Assembly: GCF_023145115.1 (NCBI RefSeq)
Contig: NZ_JAGLEJ010000037.1
Location: 124,001-188,000, forward strand
Reading direction: 5' to 3'
Length of the DNA: 64,000 nt
From: Algiphilus sp.
GTDB lineage: Bacteria > Pseudomonadota > Gammaproteobacteria > Nevskiales > Nevskiaceae
Part shown: positions 35,939 through 43,099 of the stretch, piece by piece
Layout: each line of letters begins with the position of its first letter
Position numbering within the stretch: the stretch's first letter is position 1
Translations under genes and position numbers: made by a program
Notes under the pieces: generated by a model
What the model was told of the DNA's origin: nothing
The model's database searches: none
The model's input: the letters and a program-made list of their open reading frames with translations, nothing else

Positions 35939-37489
35939 TCAGTCGCGCAGCGCGGCGATGTCGGCGCGGCCCAGGCCGGCGCCGCGGTCGCGCAGGTTGC
36001 GCGATTGCGCCTGGTGCAGCCGGTAGAGCTCGTCGGCAAGCGGGGTGCCGGCGTTGTACTTGATCCAGCGCTCGCACAGGAAGCGGAACCGCTCCCCGGC
36101 CAGCGCCGGCACCTCGTCGCGCGCGCGCCGGTTGTAGGTGGCGATGTCGAGCACGCCGCGGGTGGTGCGGTAGCGGTCCTGCTTGGCGTCGAGGTAGGTG
36201 ACGCCGCGCTTCAGATCGCCGACCGAGGGCACGTAGTCGCCGTCGCCGAGGATGGAGTACGGGATCGGCGAGTAGATGTGCTGCGGCTGATCGGAGTGCC
36301 GCATCATGCGGTAGTCGTGGTCGCGGTGCTGGGCGCCCATGCCGACGCAGAGCTCGCCCAGCACGTCCCGCCCGTACTCGTCGTTGAGCAGCGGCCGGAG
36401 CCGCTCGGCGCGCGCATCGACCTTCATCCAGTCGTCCGGGTCGTAGCAGCCGGCGATGTGGGCGAGGTCCTTGACGATGGCGTAGTAGGTCATGGCGCCG
36501 GCGTCCAGCATCTGGTCGCGCGTGTAGCCGGCGAAACGCTTCCACAGGCGGGTGGTGGCATCCTTGATGCGCGCGGTCAGGTCGCGGAAGGTCTCGGTGA
36601 GCGTTTCGGCGCTGTCCATGCCCACCGGCTCGTAGCCTTCGGAGAGCACGTCGGAGGTGTACAGACCGACGCCGCACAGGTGGTGCGCCTGCAGCTCGGG
36701 CTCGGACTCGAAGCTGCCCCAGTCGTCGACGATGTTGAAGTGGCAGTCGCGCACCGCCATCGTCACGGTCAGGTTGTTGTACGGGATGTCCGAGGCGACA
36801 CCGTCCAGCCAGGGAAGGTCGCCTTCGGCGAGGTCGAGGAAGTCGCGCACCAGCAGCTCCTCGTTGTCGCCCAGCTTGTAGGGGCCGGAGTTGTGCAGGC
36901 TGATGCGCGACTCGCAGGCGATCAGGAAGGCGTACTGCTGCGCCGAGGCCATGAAGGCGTGGGCCGCTTCGTGCAGGGCGTCGCCCTCCGCGCAGGCGTA
37001 GAGGTCGGCGTGAAAGACCTGCAGCTGGCGCTCGGGAAGGATCTGCGACCGGTGTCCGGCCTGCTCGGCGGTGAGGTAGCCGTGGTTGCGCCGCCAGGCG
37101 AGCTCGAACCGCTTCCAGAAGTCGAGCACGTAGATGACGTCCTCGGCGGCGTCCTGCGGGCGGATCAGGCCCAGGTCGATGAGCCATTCCCGGCCCAGCA
37201 GATAGAAGCAGGGCAGCCCCCACATCGCCGGTGTCTGGCAGCGCGTGCCCATGCTGCGCGCACGGTCGCCCAGGGCCTCGGCGGACATGTGGGTCTCAAT
37301 CTTCCGCAGCAGCGCCGGATAGCGATAGAAGGCCATCGCGTAGGACAGCATCATGTACGACGGCACCGGGAACAGCTTCGACTCCTGGACGGTGCGGGTG
37401 ACGCACAGCCAGTAGGTCTCGTCACCGTTGATCTGCAGCAGGTTGTTGGTCTCGAGGAGCTGGGCGTAGCTGATGGCGGGCGCACTCAT
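35939..37489 (-). CDS. Unrecognised 516-residue protein of the nine-gene operon
   Basis: I do not recognise the family. The protein is soluble, without signal peptide or membrane segment, rich in Tyr, Trp, His and Asp. Notable stretches are HEAAHAFMASAQQYAF (a possible helix with HExxH-like spacing but not a proven metal site), YNNLTVTMAVRDCHFNIVDDWGSF and CVGMGAQHRDHDYRMMRHSDQ. Its ATG overlaps the stop of the swivel-domain gene (ATGA). Position between a phospho-His domain and a CoA ligase, together with a barrel-less PPDK-like protein, suggests a substrate-binding subunit for phosphotransfer; this is a hypothesis only. Confidence 0.7.
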   Translation of the reverse strand: MSAPAISYAQLLETNNLLQINGDETYWLCVTRTVQESKLFPVPSYMMLSYAMAFYRYPALLRKIETHMSAEALGDRARSMGTRCQTPAMWGLPCFYLLGREWLIDLGLIRPQDAAEDVIYVLDFWKRFELAWRRNHGYLTAEQAGHRSQILPERQLQVFHADLYACAEGDALHEAAHAFMASAQQYAFLIACESRISLHNSGPYKLGDNEELLVRDFLDLAEGDLPWLDGVASDIPYNNLTVTMAVRDCHFNIVDDWGSFESEPELQAHHLCGVGLYTSDVLSEGYEPVGMDSAETLTETFRDLTARIKDATTRLWKRFAGYTRDQMLDAGAMTYYAIVKDLAHIAGCYDPDDWMKVDARAERLRPLLNDEYGRDVLGELCVGMGAQHRDHDYRMMRHSDQPQHIYSPIPYSILGDGDYVPSVGDLKRGVTYLDAKQDRYRTTRGVLDIATYNRRARDEVPALAGERFRFLCERWIKYNAGTPLADELYRLHQAQSRNLRDRGAGLGRADIAALRD

Positions 37490-38241
37490 GAGCGGTCTCC
37501 CTCGGGCAGGCGCCAGACGCGGGCGGTGACCTCGCGGCCGCTCTGGTAGTCCTCGGCGGTCTTGGCGGTGGCGGTGCATTCCATCTCGACGCGGTCGCCT
37601 TCGCGGATGCCGTCCACGCGCGCGTTCATGAGGCACGGAATGCCGTATTCGCGGGTCAGGATCCCGAGGTGCGAGCGCACCGTCCCCCCGGCGCATATCA
37701 CGCCCTTGAACTGCTCCAGGATCGGCGCGGTGAGCGTGCCGCCGGAGTCGTCGATGACGGCGATGGTGTCGGGCGGCACGCCGTCGGAGAGCCAGGCCAG
37801 GACACGGTCGTTGGAGCGCACGTAGCGCGCCGTGCCGATGCGGTTCTCGCGGTAGCGCACGACGTTGTCGCCGACGCCGCGCTGCTCGCGGCCGTCTTCG
37901 TCGGGCGCGCCGACCGGGGCGTCCGGATGGTGGAAGCAGAAGGCCGCGGGGTCCTCGCCGTCGCCTGCGGTCGGCTTGTAGGCCTCGGGCCGCTCCTGCG
38001 GCGAGATCGCGGCCGACCAGTCGAAGCGGTGCCCGCTGTCCAGCAGCTGCTGCTCGACGGCGCGGAAATCGTCGCCGCTCCCGCCGGCGGCGCTGTCGCC
38101 GGTCACGAGCGGACGCCAGTCACCGCCCGAGGCATCCAGGCACTGCCGTGCCAGTTCGCGGGTGGCGCCGTGGAACGCCTCGACGACGGCGGAAGGCGAT
38201 TCCTGGCCGTACTTGTCGGCATCGGTGGTCAGCCTGGCCAT
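37486..38241 (-). CDS. Free-standing PEP-utilising-enzyme mobile (phospho-His swivel) domain protein (251 aa)
   Basis: The C-terminal half carries CAGGTVRSHLGILTREYGIP, the signature of the swivel domain whose His (H191) shuttles phosphate in PEP synthase, PPDK and phenylphosphate synthase. No ATP-grasp or barrel domain is present; residues 1-130 are acidic and unassigned. First gene of the nine-gene operon, ATG 38241, with GAGGAGAC before it, and its stop overlaps the next start. With the PPDK-like protein (His434) the operon thus has two phospho-His domains. Confidence 0.78.
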   Translation of the reverse strand: MARLTTDADKYGQESPSAVVEAFHGATRELARQCLDASGGDWRPLVTGDSAAGGSGDDFRAVEQQLLDSGHRFDWSAAISPQERPEAYKPTAGDGEDPAAFCFHHPDAPVGAPDEDGREQRGVGDNVVRYRENRIGTARYVRSNDRVLAWLSDGVPPDTIAVIDDSGGTLTAPILEQFKGVICAGGTVRSHLGILTREYGIPCLMNARVDGIREGDRVEMECTATAKTAEDYQSGREVTARVWRLPEGDRS

Positions 38242-38339
38242 GCGGTCTCCTCATTCTGTGGCCGGTCACCGCCCGGGAATCTGACGCCCCGGTGCAGGCG
38301 AGCCGGTGATGGTCTCGTGCCGATATCGCGGCACTATGG

Positions 38340-38366
38340 TACAACAAGGTTGTAGGACAATATCGC
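38340..38366. promoter_or_regulatory. Partial copy of the GntR-type site plus a short palindrome, between the nine-gene operon and surE
   Basis: TACAAC-AAG-GTTGTA (38340-38354) is a perfect short palindrome and runs into TTGTAGGACAATATCGC (38350-38366), which matches one half of the palindrome at 25956 (14 of 16 bases). AT-rich in GC-rich surroundings. It lies about 100 bp before the swivel-domain gene on the minus strand and about 60 bp before surE on the plus strand, so it could control both directions. Confidence 0.5.
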
Positions 38367-38424
38367 GCGATGGGGCCGCTGGCAAGCACCCGTGCGCATC
38401 GACACGATCGATCGGGAGAGGGCG

Positions 38425-39219
38425 ATGGACGAGGACGGCAGGGCCACCGGCACGCTGCTGGTGAACGACGACGGCATCGACGCCCCCGGTCTGCGCCTGC
38501 TGGAGGCGGCGGTCGGCACCGACTTCGGCGCGGTCACCGTGGTGGCACCGACCGACGAGCGCTCCGGGGCATCCCACGCCATATCGGCGAGCCATCCGGT
38601 ACGCCTGCACCGTCGGGACGACAGGCACGTCGCGGTGCACGGCACGCCCACCGACTGCGTGCTGCTGGCGTGGTACGAACTGATGGCGCGGGCCCGGCCC
38701 GGACTGGTGCTCTCGGGCATCAACCGCGGGGCCAATCTCGCCGAGGACGTCATCTACTCGGGGACCGTGGCTGCGGCCATCGAGGGGGCGCTGCTGGGCG
38801 CGCGCTCAGTGGCGCTCAGCCAGGTGGTCAGCCTGGAGGCGGGCGCGCGGACGCAGTGGGAGACGGCGCGACGCATGCTGCCGGAGGTGCTGGACTTCCT
38901 CGTCGCGCAGCCCTGGCCGGAAGGGGTTCTGTACAACGTCAATTTTCCGGACTGTCCGCCCGAGGCGGTGCGCGGCATGCGCATCACCGCCGCAGGCCGT
39001 CGCCCGCCCGGCGCCTTCCAGCCGCTGCGCGCGGTCGACGGCCGCAACGTGCCGCTCTACTGGATCCGGCTGTCCTATCCGGAGGGAGCGGCCCCGCCGG
39101 GCAGCGACCTCGAGGCCATCGCCGACAACGCCGTCTCGATCACGCCGCTGCAGCTCGATCTGACCGCGCACCGTCATGCCGCGCGACTGGCGGACGCGCT
39201 CGGCGGGCACGGCGGCTGA
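38425..39219 (+). CDS. surE: SurE family phosphatase / 5'-nucleotidase (264 aa)
   Basis: SurE proteins are metal-dependent phosphatases acting on nucleotides and other phosphomonoesters. The metal-binding NDDG is in LLVNDDGIDAPGL, followed by APTDERSGASHA, VHGTPTDCVLLA and SGINRGANLAEDVIYSGTVAAA. ATG 38425 is preceded by GGGAGAGGG; an in-frame GTG lies at 38392. The usual chromosomal companions (pcm, nlpD, rpoS) are absent, and the gene is instead divergent from the operon with PEP-synthase-like parts, sharing a regulatory gap. It may dephosphorylate an intermediate or by-product of that pathway, which is inference. Confidence 0.87.
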   Translation: MDEDGRATGTLLVNDDGIDAPGLRLLEAAVGTDFGAVTVVAPTDERSGASHAISASHPVRLHRRDDRHVAVHGTPTDCVLLAWYELMARARPGLVLSGINRGANLAEDVIYSGTVAAAIEGALLGARSVALSQVVSLEAGARTQWETARRMLPEVLDFLVAQPWPEGVLYNVNFPDCPPEAVRGMRITAAGRRPPGAFQPLRAVDGRNVPLYWIRLSYPEGAAPPGSDLEAIADNAVSITPLQLDLTAHRHAARLADALGGHGG

Positions 39220-39232
39220 CCGGTGCGGTCGC

Positions 39233-39649
39233 TCAGTGCGCGAACGACGCCCCGGCGCGCGCGCTGCTGTCCTGCCGGAGGAACCACAGGAAGAGCAGCG
39301 AGAACAGCAGGTCGCCGACCGCGATCAGCTCGAACAGGATGGGCACATCGCCACGCACCCACAGCACGGTCGCGATCACCCAGACGCCGACCTTGCCGAC
39401 GAAGCCCATGAAGGCGATGCCGCGGTTGCCGACCGGATCCCGGCTCACCATGTAGTAGCCGATGCCGAAGACCGTCACCAGCCACCAGAACAGGCCGTAC
39501 CAGACCGGATTGGCCGGGACGCCGCCCTCGATGGCGGCAAAGCCCAGCAGTTGCAGGGTCGCGGTCGGGAACAGCACGAAGGCTCCCGCGACCAGCAGGT
39601 TGAATACCGCGCCCACGAGAAAGATCAGCTGCCAGTTCTGTCGGCTCAT
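39233..39649 (-). CDS. Small integral membrane protein (138 aa)
   Basis: Four probable transmembrane helices: LIFLVGAVFNLLVAGAFVLF, YGLFWWLVTVFGIGYYMV, IAFMGFVGKVGVWVIATVLW and LFELIAVGDLLFSLLFLWFL. Resembles small uncharacterised membrane proteins of gammaproteobacteria; no catalytic motif. ATG 39649 is chosen because the protein then begins with MSRQNWQL and the first helix; the frame is open further upstream but there reads as Arg/Pro-rich non-coding-like sequence. It ends convergently 13 bp from surE. It could be served by boxed promoter copy D, about 440 bp upstream. Confidence 0.75.
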   Translation of the reverse strand: MSRQNWQLIFLVGAVFNLLVAGAFVLFPTATLQLLGFAAIEGGVPANPVWYGLFWWLVTVFGIGYYMVSRDPVGNRGIAFMGFVGKVGVWVIATVLWVRGDVPILFELIAVGDLLFSLLFLWFLRQDSSARAGASFAH

Positions 39650-40291
39650 GTCAGGTCTCCGGACTGTCGTTGGAATGGTGCCGCCGCCGGCATCGGCGGA
39701 CGGCGGTCTCGAACGCGGGACGTTGCGCCCCGTCGTGAAGGTGGCCGGGGGCACCGTTCCCGCCGACCGGATACAAAACACCGCATGCGTTGCGATCGAC
39801 CGGGCGTGTCCGCGCGTCGCCCGAGGGGCGAGGGAGGAGAAGGGCGCGGGCGCGCCGGGGGGACGGTGATCGCGCCAACTGCGGAATCTGTCGAACCGGC
39901 TGCACCGCGGCTCGCGCGGGGGGACGGCGGCGACCGGAGCCACGAGTCGGACGCGGGTCGGCGTCGGCGGCATCCGCGGCACCCTGCCGGGCCGCTGGCG
40001 TCCTCGCTGCGCTCATGTGTCGCTCCTCGTTCTTGCGCGCGGGGGAACGCGCGGGTCGCCGGCGTCTCGCGCACCGGTTCTGATGGTTTCGAGTCTAGGA
40101 AGGCCCCCCGGACCGGGCACTACACCAATGGGTAGTTTTCCGGTGGCGGCGCCGCGCGATGGCGCGGTGCACCATTTGCAATCGGCCCGGCGTCGGGGCA
40201 TTGTCCAGCGCTGGGCGCCCTCCCGGCCCGCCCCGGCCGTGCCGCCCGGCGCGGCGCCGTGAACCCTCGCCGCGGAAACCGATCGCCGCCG
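39650..40291. other. 642-bp gap with a boxed promoter and a doubtful 121-codon ORF
   Basis: Holds boxed promoter copy D on the minus strand and the upstream region of the second LuxR-type gene on the plus strand. A minus-strand ORF at 39651-40016 begins with ATG after GAGGAG, 70 nt downstream of the predicted start site, but its composition is Arg/Pro/Ala-rich with more A/T at third positions than the neighbouring genes and no recognisable domain. It may be an mRNA leader, a decayed gene or a true small gene. Confidence 0.4.
40092..40136 (-). promoter_or_regulatory. Boxed promoter, copy D
   Basis: Minus strand: ACTACCC (rc of 40130-40136), spacer ATTG, GTGTAGT (rc of 40119-40125), then GCC and 27 bp from the right arm to CTAG, with -10-like TAGACT at 40092-40097. 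AAAACTACCC precedes both this copy and copy C, and both continue with CTAG after a 17-bp spacer that is GC-rich. It is divergent from the LuxR-type gene at 40292. Confidence 0.65.
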
Positions 40292-43033
40292 ATGCAGCCC
40301 GTATCAGAGCCGCCAACCGTCGCTGCCCGCCCCGACGCTCCCGAGTCGTCGGCACCCGTGCTGCTGGGCCCGAACGGCACGGTCCTGCGCACCGACATCC
40401 TGCAGCGCGTGTTCGGCGAGCCCCGGCCGCGCGTGGTGCTGCTGCAGGGGCCCGCCGGGCACGGCAAGACCACCCTCATGCAGCAGATCCGGGCGCGCAT
40501 GGACGAGCGCGACGCGGCCACCGGCTGGGTCTCGCTGGAGGAGGGCGACAACGACACCAGCCGGCTGTTCGGCCATCTGCAGACGCTCCTGCAGTCGGTG
40601 GAGGCGCAGTCGGCGAACTCCGGCGCGGCGCCGTCGGCGCCCAAGGTCAAGGCGGGCCGCGCACCGCGCTCGGACTGGATGGTCGACCGGCTCGATCGCC
40701 TCGAAGGCGAGGTGGCGCTGTTCTTCGACGAGTTCCAGACCCTGCACAACCGCTCCATCCTCGATTTCTTCCGGACGCTGCTCGAGCGGCTTCCGGAACG
40801 CGTCACCGTGGTGATCGGCTCGCGCACCATCCCGGAGATCGGCCTGGCGCGGCTGGTGGTGAACCACCATGCGCTGGTGCTGCGCGCCCAGGATCTGCGC
40901 TTCTCGCTGCAGGAGGCGACGGCCTTCTTCGCGTCCACCGAGGGGCTGGCGTTGAGCCGGCAGGAGCTCGAGCAGATCCACGGTCGCAGCGAGGGCTGGC
41001 CGGCAGCGCTACAGCTCTACCGGCTGTCGCTGGCGAGTCCCAGCGTGCGGCAGTCGCTGACCGACATCGCCAGCTTCCGGCCGCGCGAGCTCGCCGATTA
41101 CCTGGCCGACAACGTGCTCGGCCTGCAGTCCGAGGACGTGCAGGGCTTCCTGCGCGATACCGCGCCGCTGCGCCGCCTGTGCGGCCCGCTGTGCGATGCC
41201 GTGCTGGAGCGCGACGACGCCCAGCGCATGCTGCTGCATCTGGAGCGCGCCGGCATGTTCCTGCGCAGCCTCGATTCCGACAACTACTGGTTCAAGTACC
41301 ACACGCTGTTCTCGGGTTTCCTGGCCGAGCAGCAGCGCGAGCAGGCACCCGAGCGCGTGCAGGCCGTCCATCGCCACGCCGCCCGCTGGTTCGCCGACAA
41401 CGCGCACTACGACGATGCCATGCATCACGCCATCGCCGGCCGCGACTTCGCGCACGCCGCCGAGGTGCTGGACCACTGGGCGACGCGCCTGGTCATGGAC
41501 GGCGATCTCATGACGGTCGAGCGCTGGTACGACCGGCTGCCGCTCGACGAGATCGAGGCGCGTCCGGACCTGGTCGTGAAGGTGGCCTACTCGCTGGCCT
41601 TCCTGCGCCGCCGCCAGAAGCTGGGGCAGGTGCAGGCCATGCTCGAGCGCCAGGCCGCCAGCAAGGATCCCGGGCTCGCCGCGCGGCCCTCGGTGGTGCG
41701 CTCGATGATCCTGATCATCCAGGACGACGTCAGCGGCGCGCGCGACGTCATCGAGACCGTCGACCTGCACGCCGGCGACGCCACCGGATTCCGCGCCTTC
41801 GAGCTCGGTGCCGGCGCCAACCTGGTGGGCTATCTCGGCATCGCCGCCGGCGAGTGCGAACGCGCCCACGAGTACCTTTCGCTGGCCCGCGCGCACAGCG
41901 ACCGCGCCGGCGCCGCCTTCAGCTGGGGGTACTCGGTGAGCACGGCCGGCGTCAATCTCATGGTGCAGGGGCTGCTCCAGGAGGCGCTCGAGAAGTTCCG
42001 GCAATGCATCGCCGAGCCGCGCATCACGCTCGACGAATCGGTGGCCTCGGCGGTGCTGGTCGCCTGCCATGTGCAGGCGCTCTACGAGACCAATGCCCTC
42101 GACGAGGCGCGCGCCCAGTTCGAGCAGTTCCGCGACGTCATCCGCAACGCGGCGCTGCTCGACTACATGGCGCTGGCCTACATCGCGCAGGCCCGCATCC
42201 ACGATGCGCAGGGCGAACCGGCGCTGGCGCAGGAGCGTCTGGACGAGGCCGAGTCGGTCGCGCACGCCAGCAACTGGCCGCGCCTGCTGCGCCTCATCAA
42301 CTGGGAGCGCGTGCGGCGCGCGCTGGTGCGGCGCGAGCTCGACCGCGCGCAGTCCATCGCCAGCCGCATCTCGGCGGCGCCGCTGTCGCGGCCCGAGGGC
42401 TGGCTGCCCTTCTGCGAGGACGCCGAGGGCGACATCATCGGGCAGATCCGGCTCGACATCGCCGAGGGCAGCGCCGAACGGGCGCTCTCGCGCACCGGCG
42501 AGGCGATGACCGCGGCCATCGCGCAGGGGCGCGTGCGGCGCCAGATCAAGCTGCTCATCCTGGAGGCCCTGGCGCATCGCGTGCTCGGTGCGGAGAAGCT
42601 GTCGCGGCGTGCCATGCAGAAGGCGGTCGCGCGGGCGGCGCCCGGCGGATTCCTGCGCACCTTCGTCGACGAGGGGGCGGAGGCGCTGGCCCTGGTGCGC
42701 GACGTGCACGCCGCCGTGTCGGATGCCGGCGCCGGCAGCGGCTTCGAGCAGGTGCGCGACTTCACCCAGCGCGTGCTCGCCATCTCCGGTGTCGAGTGCG
42801 GCACGTCCTCGGTGCTCGAGGGCGCGCACTTCCAGCCTCTCGAGCCGCTCACCGACCGCGAGCAGCAGATCCTCACCCTGGTCGCCCAGGGCGCGTCCAA
42901 CCGGCGCATCTCGGACGCCATCTTCGTGTCCGAGAACACCGTCAAGTTCCACCTCAAGAACATCTACTCGAAGCTGGCCGTGGGCAGCCGCGCGCAGGCG
43001 ATCAACGCCGCGCACCAGATGGGCCTTATCTGA
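40292..43033 (+). CDS. LuxR-family transcriptional regulator with N-terminal ATPase (LAL/MalT type, about 913 aa)
   Basis: Paralogue of the regulator at 10371. LLQGPAGHGKTTLMQQ is Walker A and ALFFDEFQTLHN looks like Walker B; a long helical repeat part follows; the end is a LuxR helix-turn-helix (LTDREQQILTLVAQG, SNRRISDAIFVSENTVKFHLKNIYSKL). ATG 40292 is used here, but a GTG at 40259 is in frame and neither has a clear ribosome site. It is divergent from boxed promoter copy D, so it may control that promoter and the other four. A terminator hairpin follows its stop. Confidence 0.88.
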   Translation: MQPVSEPPTVAARPDAPESSAPVLLGPNGTVLRTDILQRVFGEPRPRVVLLQGPAGHGKTTLMQQIRARMDERDAATGWVSLEEGDNDTSRLFGHLQTLLQSVEAQSANSGAAPSAPKVKAGRAPRSDWMVDRLDRLEGEVALFFDEFQTLHNRSILDFFRTLLERLPERVTVVIGSRTIPEIGLARLVVNHHALVLRAQDLRFSLQEATAFFASTEGLALSRQELEQIHGRSEGWPAALQLYRLSLASPSVRQSLTDIASFRPRELADYLADNVLGLQSEDVQGFLRDTAPLRRLCGPLCDAVLERDDAQRMLLHLERAGMFLRSLDSDNYWFKYHTLFSGFLAEQQREQAPERVQAVHRHAARWFADNAHYDDAMHHAIAGRDFAHAAEVLDHWATRLVMDGDLMTVERWYDRLPLDEIEARPDLVVKVAYSLAFLRRRQKLGQVQAMLERQAASKDPGLAARPSVVRSMILIIQDDVSGARDVIETVDLHAGDATGFRAFELGAGANLVGYLGIAAGECERAHEYLSLARAHSDRAGAAFSWGYSVSTAGVNLMVQGLLQEALEKFRQCIAEPRITLDESVASAVLVACHVQALYETNALDEARAQFEQFRDVIRNAALLDYMALAYIAQARIHDAQGEPALAQERLDEAESVAHASNWPRLLRLINWERVRRALVRRELDRAQSIASRISAAPLSRPEGWLPFCEDAEGDIIGQIRLDIAEGSAERALSRTGEAMTAAIAQGRVRRQIKLLILEALAHRVLGAEKLSRRAMQKAVARAAPGGFLRTFVDEGAEALALVRDVHAAVSDAGAGSGFEQVRDFTQRVLAISGVECGTSSVLEGAHFQPLEPLTDREQQILTLVAQGASNRRISDAIFVSENTVKFHLKNIYSKLAVGSRAQAINAAHQMGLI

Positions 43034-43048
43034 GCCGGCGCTTCCCCG

Positions 43049-43087
43049 CCCCGTCCGTCTCCCGGGAGGACGGGGAGACGGACGGGG
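43049..43087. terminator. Bidirectional terminator-like hairpin between convergent genes
   Basis: CCCCGTCCGTCTCC (43049-43062) pairs perfectly with GGAGACGGACGGGG (43074-43087) around an 11-nt loop. It lies between the stop of the LuxR-type gene and the stop of the convergent GNAT-nitrilase gene. No T-run on either side, as is common in GC-rich genomes. Confidence 0.65.
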
Positions 43088-43099
43088 GCGGGCCCGTGC

